Origin: Gallionella sp.
GTDB taxonomy: Bacteria > Pseudomonadota > Gammaproteobacteria > Burkholderiales > Gallionellaceae
Direction of reading: 5' to 3'
Length of the DNA: 9,337 nucleotides
Assembly (NCBI GenBank): GCA_029850565.1
Contig: JARCRR010000210.1
Span: forward strand, 1-9,337
Shown here: piece after piece, positions 1 to 6,085 of the stretch
Numbering within the stretch: the first letter of the stretch is position 1
Layout of the letters: each line of letters starts with the position of its first letter
Made by a program: the position numbers and the translations under genes
The notes under the pieces: generated by a model
What the model saw: the letters and a program-made list of their open reading frames with translations, nothing else
The model's database searches: none
What the model was told of the DNA's origin: nothing

Positions 1-711
1 TCCCAAGCCCAGCATGATGCCGCCGACGACACCGATCTTTGTGTAGGGCAGCACGACTTTTACCATCACTTCCCAAGTGGTCGCACCCAAGCCATAAGCA
101 GACTCTTTGAGCATTGTAGGTACAACATCGAATACGTCACGCATCACCGAGGCGATGAAAGGGATGACCATGATGGCAAGGATGATGCCTGCGGTGAGCA
201 TGCCAATCCCCATTGGGGGGCCGGAGAAGAACGGGCCGAGGATGGGCCAGGTCCCGATGTGGTCATTCAGCCAAGGCTCGGCGTGATCTGCGAATAGTGG
301 AGCAAATATGAACAGCCCCCACATACCATAGATGATGCTGGGAATTCCCGCCAGCAATTCAATTGCGATACCTAGTGGACGGCGCAACCAGCCAGGTGAT
401 ATTTCGGTCAGGAAGATCGCAATACCAAAACTGACTGGGATTGCGATCAATAGCGCAATCCCTGAAGTGATCAGTGTGCCGACGATGGGGATCAGTGCGC
501 CATATTGGTCGTTGACCGGATCCCATTCAGGGCTGGTGATGAAACCGAAACCGAAAGCATTAATGGCAGGCATGCTACCCACGACCAAAGAGGCGATGAT
601 GGCGGCGAGCAAGGCAAGTACCGAAAATGCGGCGATGCGTGTCAGGTTGCGGAACAATGCATCAAGCACTGTCTGTCGTTTATGTAGCGATTCGCGCAGT
701 AAATTCGGCAT
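1..711 (-). CDS. pstC: Phosphate ABC transporter permease PstC (C-terminal part outside window)
   Basis: Inner-membrane permease that, with PstA, forms the channel of the PstSCAB high-affinity phosphate importer. The visible 237 codons cover roughly three quarters of a usual PstC of a little over 300 residues. A positively charged N-terminus is followed by a hydrophobic segment at about residues 26-45. Further membrane segments lie near 72-100, 115-140 and 168-190. The cytoplasmic EAA-type coupling loop that contacts the PstB ATPase is at about 203-222 (ESAYGLGATTWEV, then VLPYTKIGVVGGIM). The frame runs off the window just before the expected RALGETMAV-like stretch. The ATG at 711 is the only reasonable start, because an in-frame TAA lies six codons upstream. 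No clear Shine-Dalgarno precedes it. It lies 74 bases downstream of pstS in the same direction, and pstA, pstB and phoU are the expected next genes. The identity is by family resemblance to E. coli PstC and is secure. Confidence 0.96.
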   Translation of the reverse strand, partial: MPNLLRESLHKRQTVLDALFRNLTRIAAFSVLALLAAIIASLVVGSMPAINAFGFGFITSPEWDPVNDQYGALIPIVGTLITSGIALLIAIPVSFGIAIFLTEISPGWLRRPLGIAIELLAGIPSIIYGMWGLFIFAPLFADHAEPWLNDHIGTWPILGPFFSGPPMGIGMLTAGIILAIMVIPFIASVMRDVFDVVPTMLKESAYGLGATTWEVMVKVVLPYTKIGVVGGIMLGLG

Positions 712-738
712 GTTAGGGTCGGTGATTTATAAATGATA

Positions 739-761
739 CGGGGGAGCTTAGATTGCCCCCG
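739..761 (-). terminator. Hairpin between pstS and pstC (likely attenuator or mRNA 3'-end stabiliser)
   Basis: In the 74-base gap, CGGGGG at 739-744 pairs perfectly with CCCCCG at 756-761 across an 11-base loop. Read on the minus strand it is followed by only a broken T-rich stretch (TATCATTT), so it is a weak intrinsic terminator at best. In several bacteria a structure between pstS and pstC lets the binding protein be made in excess over the permease. The same role is inferred here from position, not shown. Confidence 0.5.
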
Positions 762-785
762 CGATTGTAACTTAATACATGCAAC

Positions 786-1832
786 CTACTTCCACAGGGA
801 TTTGCCTGAGCTGTCTTTCACTTGCTCTTTCCATGCGTCGTGGATGGTTGCTTTCAACTTGGCTGGCAGCGGCACATAGTCGAGATCGGAGGCCATCTTG
901 TCGCCGTTGGTATATGCCCAGTCGAAGAATTTGAGTACCTCTTTGGCATTTTCGATCTTCTCGGGTGATTTTGGGATCAACACAAAGGTGGCGCCGGTGA
1001 TCGGCCAACTGGCCTTGCCCGGTTCGTTGGTCAAAATCTCATAAAAACCATTGCTCTTATCCCACTTGGCATTTGCGGCGGCAGCCTTGAAACTGTCGTC
1101 ATTCGGCTTCACGAACTGGCCATCACGGTTCTTCAGTTGTACGAAATTCATCTTGTTTTGCAGCGCGTAAGCGTATTCCACATAACCGATGGAGTTCTTG
1201 ATCGTCTGAACGAATGAGGCTACCCCTTCGTTACCTTTGCCGCCAGTACCGACCGGCCATTTCACTGCTTTATCTGCACCTACATCCGCTTTCCAAGAAG
1301 GGCTAACTTGAGCTAGATAAGTTGTGAAAATGAAGGTCGTGCCAGAACCATCCGCACGGTGAACGACAGTGATCGTCTTGTCGGGCATGGCGAGGCCGAC
1401 GTTGTCGGCAGCGATGCGCGGATCGTTCCATTTGGTGATCTTTCCTTGGTAGATGTCGGCTAGTACTTGGCTATCAAGTTTGAGCGTTCCGGCAGCGACA
1501 CCTTCAAGATTGACGACGGGAACGACTCCACCGATGACGGTTGGGAATTGGGTCAGGCCGCTTTTTGCCAGTTCTTCTGGATGCAATGGGGCGTCAGAAG
1601 CGCCGAAGTCGACAGTCTTGGCTTGTATCTGTTTGATGCCCCCGCCGGAGCCAATGGATTGATAGTTCATGCCCGAGCCAGACTTAGCTTTATAAGCCTC
1701 AGCCCATTTGGCATAGATTGGGTAAGGGAAGGTGGCGCCCGCGCCGGTGATGTCCGTTGCAAAAGCGCTTACAGACGAAAGCAACGCGACCGACAGTATG
1801 GTACTGCGTAGTAGTTGATTCATGTTTTTCAT
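786..1832 (-). CDS. pstS: Periplasmic phosphate-binding protein PstS
   Basis: High-affinity phosphate-binding protein that delivers phosphate to the PstCA channel. At 348 residues it matches the usual length (E. coli about 346). Residues 1-25 are a Sec signal peptide: a lysine near the start, a hydrophobic core, and a likely cleavage after AFA, leaving a mature protein that starts TDITGAGATF. Phosphate-contacting motifs are all present: GAGATF (30-35), SIGSGGG (59-65), DFGASD (75-80) and RADGSGT (159-165), with the Asp, Arg, Ser and Thr ligands intact. Conserved blocks FPTVIGGVV (96-104), GIGYVEYAYA-like and FFDWAY also match. The frame stays open to an ATG at 1898, but the added 22 residues are not part of the family and fall on the promoter. 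ATG 1832 has GGAG ten bases upstream; a further in-frame ATG at 1823 is less well placed. Transcribed away from tpiA and probably phosphate-starvation induced. Confidence 0.97.
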   Translation of the reverse strand: MKNMNQLLRSTILSVALLSSVSAFATDITGAGATFPYPIYAKWAEAYKAKSGSGMNYQSIGSGGGIKQIQAKTVDFGASDAPLHPEELAKSGLTQFPTVIGGVVPVVNLEGVAAGTLKLDSQVLADIYQGKITKWNDPRIAADNVGLAMPDKTITVVHRADGSGTTFIFTTYLAQVSPSWKADVGADKAVKWPVGTGGKGNEGVASFVQTIKNSIGYVEYAYALQNKMNFVQLKNRDGQFVKPNDDSFKAAAANAKWDKSNGFYEILTNEPGKASWPITGATFVLIPKSPEKIENAKEVLKFFDWAYTNGDKMASDLDYVPLPAKLKATIHDAWKEQVKDSSGKSLWK

Positions 1833-1842
1833 GTCTTCATAT

Positions 1843-1846
1843 CTCC
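1843..1846 (-). promoter_or_regulatory. Ribosome binding site of pstS
   Basis: GGAG on the minus strand lies 10 bases before ATG 1832 and 19 before the alternative ATG at 1823. It therefore favours 1832, which also gives a signal peptide with a basic N-terminus. It argues against the upstream ATG at 1898. Confidence 0.65.
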
Positions 1847-1896
1847 GTTGTGGTGCTGCCGGTTTGCAAAGCACACCCCAATCCGATGAGGTGCGC

Positions 1897-1930
1897 ATCC
1901 TATTTGATGATTGTTACGCAATTATTACAT
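1897..1930 (-). promoter_or_regulatory. Candidate Pho box and -10 element of the pst operon
   Basis: On the minus strand, ATGTAAT-AATT-GCGTAAC (1930 down to 1913) has the layout of a PhoB site: two 7-base half-repeats around a 4-base AT-rich spacer. By my count it matches 12 of the 18 positions of the E. coli Pho box consensus. Exactly ten bases further downstream is TAGGAT (1902 down to 1897), a 4-of-6 match to the -10 hexamer. Such spacing is usual for PhoB-activated promoters, which lack a good -35. The start codon of pstS is 80 bases from the box. The PhoB assignment is inference from layout plus the known regulation of pst operons. Confidence 0.55.
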
Positions 1931-2009
1931 ACACCAATAGTCAGTAGTCACGCTCAACCATTATCTGCGGGTAGGTGAAGTGTCGGATTGACCGTGATGC
2001 GTTTCATCG

Positions 2010-2038
2010 TTACTATCGCAGGCCTCAAAACGTATAAA
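2010..2038 (+). promoter_or_regulatory. Candidate sigma-70 promoter for tpiA
   Basis: TATAAA at 2033-2038 resembles a -10 box. TTACTA at 2010-2015 (3 of 6 against TTGACA) lies 17 bases before it. The predicted transcription start would be only a few bases before the tpiA ATG at 2049. The -35 is poor, so this is a candidate only. A promoter further left within 1931-2009 cannot be excluded. Confidence 0.35.
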
Positions 2039-2048
2039 AAGAAACCAA

Positions 2049-2801
2049 ATGCGTCGCAAGTTAGTGGTGGGGAACTGGAAGATGTATGGCAATCTGGCGC
2101 GCAACAAGGCGTTGCTGGAGGGTGTACTCAGTGGGGTTCGTGAGTTGCGCAATGCCGATTATGGTGTCTGCGTACCTTATCCTTATTTGGCACAAGCCCA
2201 ATCCATGTTGCAGGGAAGTAATATCGCTTGGGGCGCCCAGAACGTGAGTCAGAACGAGCAAGGCGCATTCACAGGAGCGGTCGCTGCAGGTATGTTGGTC
2301 GATTTCGATTGTCGTTATGTCATCATCGGACATTCGGAACGTCGAGCGCTCTTCCATGAAAGCAACGATATCGCTGCTACGAAGTTCGATACGGCGATCA
2401 AGGCAGGGTTGACACCGATATTCTGTGTGGGTGAGACCTTGGCTGAGCGCGAGAGCGGTGTGACTGAGCAGGTTGTTGCACGTCAATTGGAGGTCATCCT
2501 CAATCACGTGGGTGCACAAGCGGTAGCCAAATCGGTCATCGCCTATGAACCTGTGTGGGCGATCGGTACAGGCAAGACAGCGACGCCAGAGCAAGCGCAA
2601 GCCGTGCACGCGTTCATTCGTCAGCGCGTCTCCCAATTGGATGCGGTGGTCGCGCAAGATTTGCGTATCTTGTACGGTGGCAGTATGAAGCCTGGTAACG
2701 CGGCAGAATTGCTGGCGCAACCAGACATCGATGGTGGTTTGATTGGCGGTGCCTCGTTGGTGGCCGAGGAGTTCGTGGCGATCTGTCGCGCCGCGCAATA
2801 A
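2049..2801 (+). CDS. tpiA: Triosephosphate isomerase
   Basis: Cytoplasmic glycolytic and gluconeogenic enzyme interconverting dihydroxyacetone phosphate and glyceraldehyde 3-phosphate. At 250 residues it is a normal single-domain TIM barrel. The substrate-binding Asn9 and Lys11 sit in VGNWKM (7-12). The catalytic His95 lies in GHSERR (94-99) and the catalytic base Glu167 in AYEPVWAIGTGK (165-176), which leads into the mobile phosphate-gripping loop 6. Further phosphate contacts are YGGS (209-212) and GGLIGGASL (229-237). The start at ATG 2049 is fixed by homology, since the family begins a few residues before the NWK motif. The bases before it (AAAAAGAAACCAA) hold no convincing Shine-Dalgarno. 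It is divergent from pstS and only 22 bases upstream of secG, a tpiA-secG linkage common in proteobacteria that implies co-transcription. Confidence 0.98.
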   Translation: MRRKLVVGNWKMYGNLARNKALLEGVLSGVRELRNADYGVCVPYPYLAQAQSMLQGSNIAWGAQNVSQNEQGAFTGAVAAGMLVDFDCRYVIIGHSERRALFHESNDIAATKFDTAIKAGLTPIFCVGETLAERESGVTEQVVARQLEVILNHVGAQAVAKSVIAYEPVWAIGTGKTATPEQAQAVHAFIRQRVSQLDAVVAQDLRILYGGSMKPGNAAELLAQPDIDGGLIGGASLVAEEFVAICRAAQ

Positions 2802-2813
2802 TTTTTAGTGGTT

Positions 2814-2817
2814 GGAG
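2814..2817 (+). promoter_or_regulatory. Ribosome binding site deciding the secG start
   Basis: GGAG lies six bases before GTG 2824. The frame is also open from a TTG at 2812, but that codon lies before this GGAG and has no site of its own. The GTG is therefore the better start. Confidence 0.7.
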
Positions 2818-2823
2818 TCGAGA

Positions 2824-3162
2824 GTGGAAACAATTGTTTGGGTAGTGCATATCATCACGGCAGTCGTCTTGATTGGTTTGGTTCTGATTCAGCACGGTAA
2901 GGGCGCCGATATGGGCGCGGCGTTCGGTACGGGTTCTGCAGGCAGCTTGTTTGGTTCCAGCGGTTCGGCGAATTTCTTGAGTCGTAGCACTAAATATGCT
3001 GCGGCGATATTCTTTGTGACCAGTTTGTCGCTTACTTACCTCTATGCCAAGCCACAACAGGCGGCAGGGGTGATGGATAGGGTGGATGTGAACGCGGTAC
3101 AGAAGGATGCACCTGCTACTGTTGATACCTCTGACTCCAAAGCAAGAGAAATACCAAAATAA
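2824..3162 (+). CDS. secG: Protein-export membrane protein SecG
   Basis: Small inner-membrane subunit of the SecYEG translocon, which assists SecA-driven protein export. At 112 residues it has the expected two membrane segments: about residues 3-22 (a VVHIITAVVLIGLVLIQ-type helix) and about 54-74. Between them is the family signature HGKGADMGAAFG (23-34), followed by SLFGSSGSANFLSRST. The hydrophilic tail, from about residue 78, is rich in Ala, Asp and Lys and is variable in the family. GTG at 2824 is chosen as start because a GGAG sits six bases upstream. A TTG at 2812 would add four residues but precedes that site. secG lies 22 bases after tpiA and its stop is nine bases before a tRNA-Leu gene, a linkage also known in gammaproteobacteria (secG-leuU). 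Confidence 0.96.
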   Translation: METIVWVVHIITAVVLIGLVLIQHGKGADMGAAFGTGSAGSLFGSSGSANFLSRSTKYAAAIFFVTSLSLTYLYAKPQQAAGVMDRVDVNAVQKDAPATVDTSDSKAREIPK

Positions 3163-3171
3163 AAGAATCAC

Positions 3172-3258
3172 GCGGAGTTGGCGGAATTGGTAGACGCGCA
3201 GCCTTGAGGTGGCTGTGTCCGAAAGGACGTGAGGGTTCGAGTCCCTTGCCCCGCACCA
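3172..3258 (+). tRNA. tRNA-Leu(GAG)
   Basis: An 87-base class II tRNA with the 3' CCA encoded (3256-3258) after discriminator A3255. The anticodon stem CAGCC/GGCTG (3199-3203 and 3211-3215) encloses loop TTGAGGT, giving anticodon GAG at 3206-3208, which reads CUC and CUU. The long variable arm GTCC-GAAA-GGAC (3217-3228) is diagnostic of leucine or serine class. The T arm is GAGGG-TTCGAGT-CCCTT (3231-3247), and the D arm is GCG/CGC with GG in its loop. In the acceptor stem (3172-3178 with 3248-3254) the fifth pair is an A-C mismatch (3176 with 3250) and the seventh a T-G wobble. It begins nine bases after secG with no terminator on either side, so it must be cut out of a longer transcript. Confidence 0.97.
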
Positions 3259-3287
3259 TACATAGTAAGAACCAAGGCCAGATAGGC

Positions 3288-3328
3288 GAAGGTCGAACGA
3301 ATAGAGTAAGTTAATACTGCGAGCCTTC
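3288..3328 (+). promoter_or_regulatory. Possible stem-loop in the nuoA leader
   Basis: GAAGGTCG (3288-3295) can pair with CGAGCCTTC (3320-3328), leaving one bulged G at 3323 and a loop of about 24 bases. It ends three bases before the purine-rich ribosome binding site of nuoA. It could mark an RNA-processing boundary between tRNA and nuo message, or tune nuoA translation. Its long loop makes chance a real alternative. I see no clear terminator and no convincing promoter elsewhere in 3259-3349. Confidence 0.25.
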
Positions 3329-3331
3329 ACA

Positions 3332-3340
3332 GGGAGGGGG
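3332..3340 (+). promoter_or_regulatory. Extended ribosome binding site of nuoA
   Basis: GGGAGGGGG is an unusually long purine run. GGAGG occupies 3333-3337, 12 bases before ATG 3350, and the trailing Gs shorten the effective spacing. It supports the assigned nuoA start. Confidence 0.6.
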
Positions 3341-3349
3341 AACTCAAAT

Positions 3350-3706
3350 ATGTTGGAGAATTACTTTCCGGTTCTGTTGTTCATCGGCATCGCATTGGTG
3401 ATGGGTGTTGCGCCCATCGTGCTGGGGATGTTGGTCGGCCCCAATCGCCCCGACGATAAGAAGCTGTCGCCTTACGAGTGTGGCTTCGAGGCTTTCGAGG
3501 ATGCGCGCATGAAGTTCGACGTGCGCTTCTATCTCGTTGCTATCCTGTTCATCCTGTTCGATCTTGAGATCGCATTCCTTTTCCCTTGGGCGATCGTTCT
3601 CAAAGAGATCGGTACCTTTGGTTTCGTTTCCATGATGGTCTTCTTGGCCATTCTTGTGGTTGGCTTTGTCTACGAATGGATGAAAGGAGCCTTGGAATGG
3701 GAATAG
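3350..3706 (+). CDS. nuoA: NADH:quinone oxidoreductase subunit A
   Basis: Small membrane subunit of complex I that lies near the junction with the peripheral arm and helps shape the quinone tunnel. At 118 residues it has the usual three membrane segments: about 5-28, 60-82 and 90-110. The conserved loop carries the signature SPYECGFEAF (40-49), whose Cys lies on the family's flexible loop close to the quinone site. Next comes RFYLVAILFILFDLEIAFLF (59-78), with the conserved acidic residues in the second helix. It is the first gene of the nuo series, 91 bases after tRNA-Leu. A strong purine-rich ribosome binding site precedes ATG 3350. Its last ten bases overlap the start of nuoB. Confidence 0.98.
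   Translation: MLENYFPVLLFIGIALVMGVAPIVLGMLVGPNRPDDKKLSPYECGFEAFEDARMKFDVRFYLVAILFILFDLEIAFLFPWAIVLKEIGTFGFVSMMVFLAILVVGFVYEWMKGALEWE
3686..3689 (+). promoter_or_regulatory. Ribosome binding site of nuoB inside nuoA
   Basis: GGAG within AAAGGAG lies seven bases before ATG 3697. It selects this start over the longer open frame that extends back to 3586 through nuoA. Confidence 0.7.
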
Positions 3707-4176
3707 AAGGCATTCTGGAAAAAGGTGTCATCACTACTAGTGCCGACACCATCATCAATTATGCGCGTACAGGCTCTTTATGGCCGATGACGTTCGGCCT
3801 GGCATGCTGTGCGGTGGAGATGATGCACTTGGCTCTGGCTCGGTATGACTTGGACCGTTTCGGTGCAGGTGCATTTCGTCCCAGTCCGCGCCAATCCGAT
3901 GTGATGATCGTGGCGGGTACGTTATGCAACAAGATGGCTCCCGCGTTACGCAAGGTCTACGACCAGATGGCTGAGCCGCGTTGGGTGATCTCTATGGGAT
4001 CATGCGCCAACGGTGGTGGTTATTATCACTACTCTTATTCTGTGGTGCGTGGTTGTGATCGCATTGTTCCTGTCGACATCTATGTCCCGGGTTGTCCCCC
4101 AACTGCCGAAGCTCTGCTTTACGGCGTGATCCAGTTGCAGAACAAGATCAAACGCACCAATACCATTGCGCGCTAA
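3697..4176 (+). CDS. nuoB: NADH:quinone oxidoreductase subunit B
   Basis: Subunit that holds iron-sulfur cluster N2, the last electron carrier before quinone. At 159 residues it is of normal length. The four N2 ligands are visible: the tandem Cys37-Cys38 in GLACCAVEMM, Cys103 in MGSCANGGG and Cys133 in PGCPPTAEAL. Arginine-rich DRFGAGAFRPSPRQSD (53-68) is the conserved segment facing the quinone pocket and NuoD. The frame continues upstream inside nuoA as far as 3586, but the family N-terminus and a GGAG seven bases upstream fix the start at ATG 3697. The ten-base overlap with nuoA suggests translational coupling. It is followed after five bases by nuoC. Confidence 0.98.
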   Translation: MGIEGILEKGVITTSADTIINYARTGSLWPMTFGLACCAVEMMHLALARYDLDRFGAGAFRPSPRQSDVMIVAGTLCNKMAPALRKVYDQMAEPRWVISMGSCANGGGYYHYSYSVVRGCDRIVPVDIYVPGCPPTAEALLYGVIQLQNKIKRTNTIAR

Positions 4177-4181
4177 AGACT

Positions 4182-4811
4182 ATGGCTACTGACCTGAATA
4201 TACTGAGATCCAATCTGACTGAGGCGTTTGCCGGCAAAGTCGTGAGTCTGGAAGAGAAGTTGGGTGAATTGACGTTGGTCGTCAAAGCAGCAGACATGTT
4301 GAGCGTGTTTGCCAGTTTGCGTAACGATGCCGAGTTCAGCTTTGAAGAGTTGATCGATGTGTGCGGTATCGATTACTTGACTTATGGGAGCGAGACTTCT
4401 GAGGGCGGTAAGTACCTAGTGGATACAGAGCGTGCTGGTGCGCGTTTCGCTGTGGTCTACCATCTGCTTTCGATCGTTCACAACATCCGCTTGCGCGTGC
4501 GAATCTTCGCTGAAGATGATGCGATGCCGATGTTGGATTCGGCAATCGGTGTTTGGTCGTCCGCCAACTGGTATGAGCGCGAGGCATTCGACCTTTACGG
4601 CATCATCTTTGTTGGGCATCCCGATCTGCGCCGCCTCCTCACTGATTATGGATTCGTAGGCAATCCGTTCCGCAAAGATTTCCCCTTGTCTGGTACGGTG
4701 GAGATGCGTTACGACGCAACCCAGCAACGTGTGGTCTATGAGCCCGTCTCTATCGAGCCGCGCGAGATTACCCCGCGTTCGCTGCGTGAAGAGAATTTTG
4801 GACGTCACTAA
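4182..4811 (+). CDS. nuoC: NADH:quinone oxidoreductase subunit C
   Basis: The 30-kDa-type peripheral subunit that packs against NuoD and NuoB; it carries no cofactor. At 209 residues it is a free-standing NuoC, not the NuoCD fusion of E. coli. The family signature spans about 130-169: WYEREAFDLYGIIF, then GHPDLRRLLTDYGF, then NPFRKDFPLSG. The position I expect to be His before PFRKDFP is Asn161 here. The charged C-terminal tail ends NFGRH. The frame is open back to 4092 inside nuoB, but ATG 4182, five bases after the nuoB stop, gives a normal family N-terminus. No clear Shine-Dalgarno precedes it, so coupling to nuoB translation is likely. Confidence 0.97.
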   Translation: MATDLNILRSNLTEAFAGKVVSLEEKLGELTLVVKAADMLSVFASLRNDAEFSFEELIDVCGIDYLTYGSETSEGGKYLVDTERAGARFAVVYHLLSIVHNIRLRVRIFAEDDAMPMLDSAIGVWSSANWYEREAFDLYGIIFVGHPDLRRLLTDYGFVGNPFRKDFPLSGTVEMRYDATQQRVVYEPVSIEPREITPRSLREENFGRH

Positions 4812-4831
4812 TCGCGTATAGAAAGCTCGTT

Positions 4832-6085
4832 ATGGCGGAAATAAAGAACTACACGATGAACTTCGGCCCGCAGCATCCTGCTGCGCACGGTGTATTGCGC
4901 TTGGTGCTGGAGCTGGATGGCGAAGTGGTGGAACGTGCCGACCCGCACATCGGCTTATTGCATCGTGCGACCGAGAAACTGGCTGAACACAAGACCTATC
5001 TGCAGTCTGTTCCCTACATGGATCGCTTGGACTATGTGTCCATGATGGTCAACGAACATGCTTACGTGATGGCGATCGAGAAGATGGCGGGAATCGAGGT
5101 GCCGCTCCGCGCTCAATACATCCGTGTGATGTTCGACGAGATCACGCGCATCTTGAATCACCTGTTGTGGCTTGGGGCATCTGGTATCGATTTGGGCGCG
5201 ATGACCATGTTCTTCTATACCTTCCGTGAACGTGAAGACCTGTTCGATGTGTATGAAGCGGTGTCGGGCGCGCGTATGCATGCTGCCTACTACCGTCCGG
5301 GTGGTGTGTATCGTGACTTGCCAGATACGATGCCGCAGTATCAGCCGAACAAGATTCGTAGCGCGGCAGATGTGAAGCGCATGAACGAGAATCGCCAAGG
5401 TTCTGTGTTGGATTTCTTGGAAGACTTCACTAATCGTTTCCCCGGTTATGTGGATGAATATGAGACCTTGTTGACGGACAATCGTATCTGGAAGCAACGC
5501 ACTGTGGGTATTGGTGTCGTCTCGCCTGAGCGTGCGATGGCGATGGGATTCACAGGCCCGATGTTGCGTGGTTCAGGTGTGGTGTGGGATCTGCGCAAGA
5601 AGCAACCGTACGAAGTCTATGATCGTTTGGATTTCGATATTCCTGTGGGTGTCGAGGGTGACTGCTACGACCGATATCTGGTGCGTGTGGAAGAGATGCG
5701 TCAGTCCAATCGCATCATCAAGCAATGTATCGAATGGCTACGCAAGAACCCAGGTCCCGTGATCGCTGATAGCGTCAAGTTCGTTCCGCCCAAGCGCGAA
5801 GCCATGAAGCAGAACATGGAAGAACTGATCCATCACTTCAAGTTATTTACTGAGGGCTTCCAAGTGCCGGCGGGTGAGGCTTATGCCGCTGTTGAGCATC
5901 CTAAAGGTGAGTTCGGTATCTACCTGGTTTCGGACGGTGCGAACAAGCCCTATCGTATGAAGATCCGCGCGCCGGGATTTCCGCATCTCGCCGGTCTTGA
6001 CGAGATGGTGCGCGGGCACATGATCGCTGACGTGGTTGCCATCATCGGCACACAAGACATCGTTTTCGGGGAGATAGACCGCTGA
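4832..6085 (+). CDS. nuoD: NADH:quinone oxidoreductase subunit D
   Basis: The 49-kDa-type subunit, related to the large subunit of NiFe hydrogenases, that forms most of the quinone-reduction site next to cluster N2. At 417 residues it has the standard length for a separate NuoD. The N-terminal block NFGPQHPAAHGVLRL (10-24) carries His19, and PYMDRLDYVSMM (61-72) carries Tyr68. Their spacing of 49 residues equals that of the quinone-binding His59 and Tyr108 of the bovine subunit. Other conserved blocks are HIGLLHRATEKL (39-50), the C-terminal GEFGIYLVSDG and a PHLAGLDEM-like stretch. The hydrogenase nickel-ligand cysteines are not present, as expected. It begins 20 bases after nuoC with only a weak purine stretch upstream. 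Its TGA overlaps the nuoE ATG by one base. Confidence 0.98.
   Translation: MAEIKNYTMNFGPQHPAAHGVLRLVLELDGEVVERADPHIGLLHRATEKLAEHKTYLQSVPYMDRLDYVSMMVNEHAYVMAIEKMAGIEVPLRAQYIRVMFDEITRILNHLLWLGASGIDLGAMTMFFYTFREREDLFDVYEAVSGARMHAAYYRPGGVYRDLPDTMPQYQPNKIRSAADVKRMNENRQGSVLDFLEDFTNRFPGYVDEYETLLTDNRIWKQRTVGIGVVSPERAMAMGFTGPMLRGSGVVWDLRKKQPYEVYDRLDFDIPVGVEGDCYDRYLVRVEEMRQSNRIIKQCIEWLRKNPGPVIADSVKFVPPKREAMKQNMEELIHHFKLFTEGFQVPAGEAYAAVEHPKGEFGIYLVSDGANKPYRMKIRAPGFPHLAGLDEMVRGHMIADVVAIIGTQDIVFGEIDR

Noticed and set aside
332..736. Plus-strand open frame opposite pstC
   Set aside because: The minus strand encodes a clear PstC with membrane helices and the EAA loop; the plus-strand product has no family features.
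1833..1898. Longer pstS start at ATG 1898
   Set aside because: It would place 22 unrelated residues before the signal peptide and put the start codon inside the candidate -10 element; ATG 1832 has a ribosome binding site.
2061..2798. Minus-strand open frame of 245 codons opposite tpiA
   Set aside because: It mirrors tpiA codon positions, has no ribosome binding site or recognisable motif, and the sense gene is certain.
2614..3330. Long minus-strand open frame across tpiA, secG and the tRNA gene
   Set aside because: It runs antisense to three well-supported genes. Its GARDSNPH-type peptide is the familiar false translation of the antisense strand of a tRNA.
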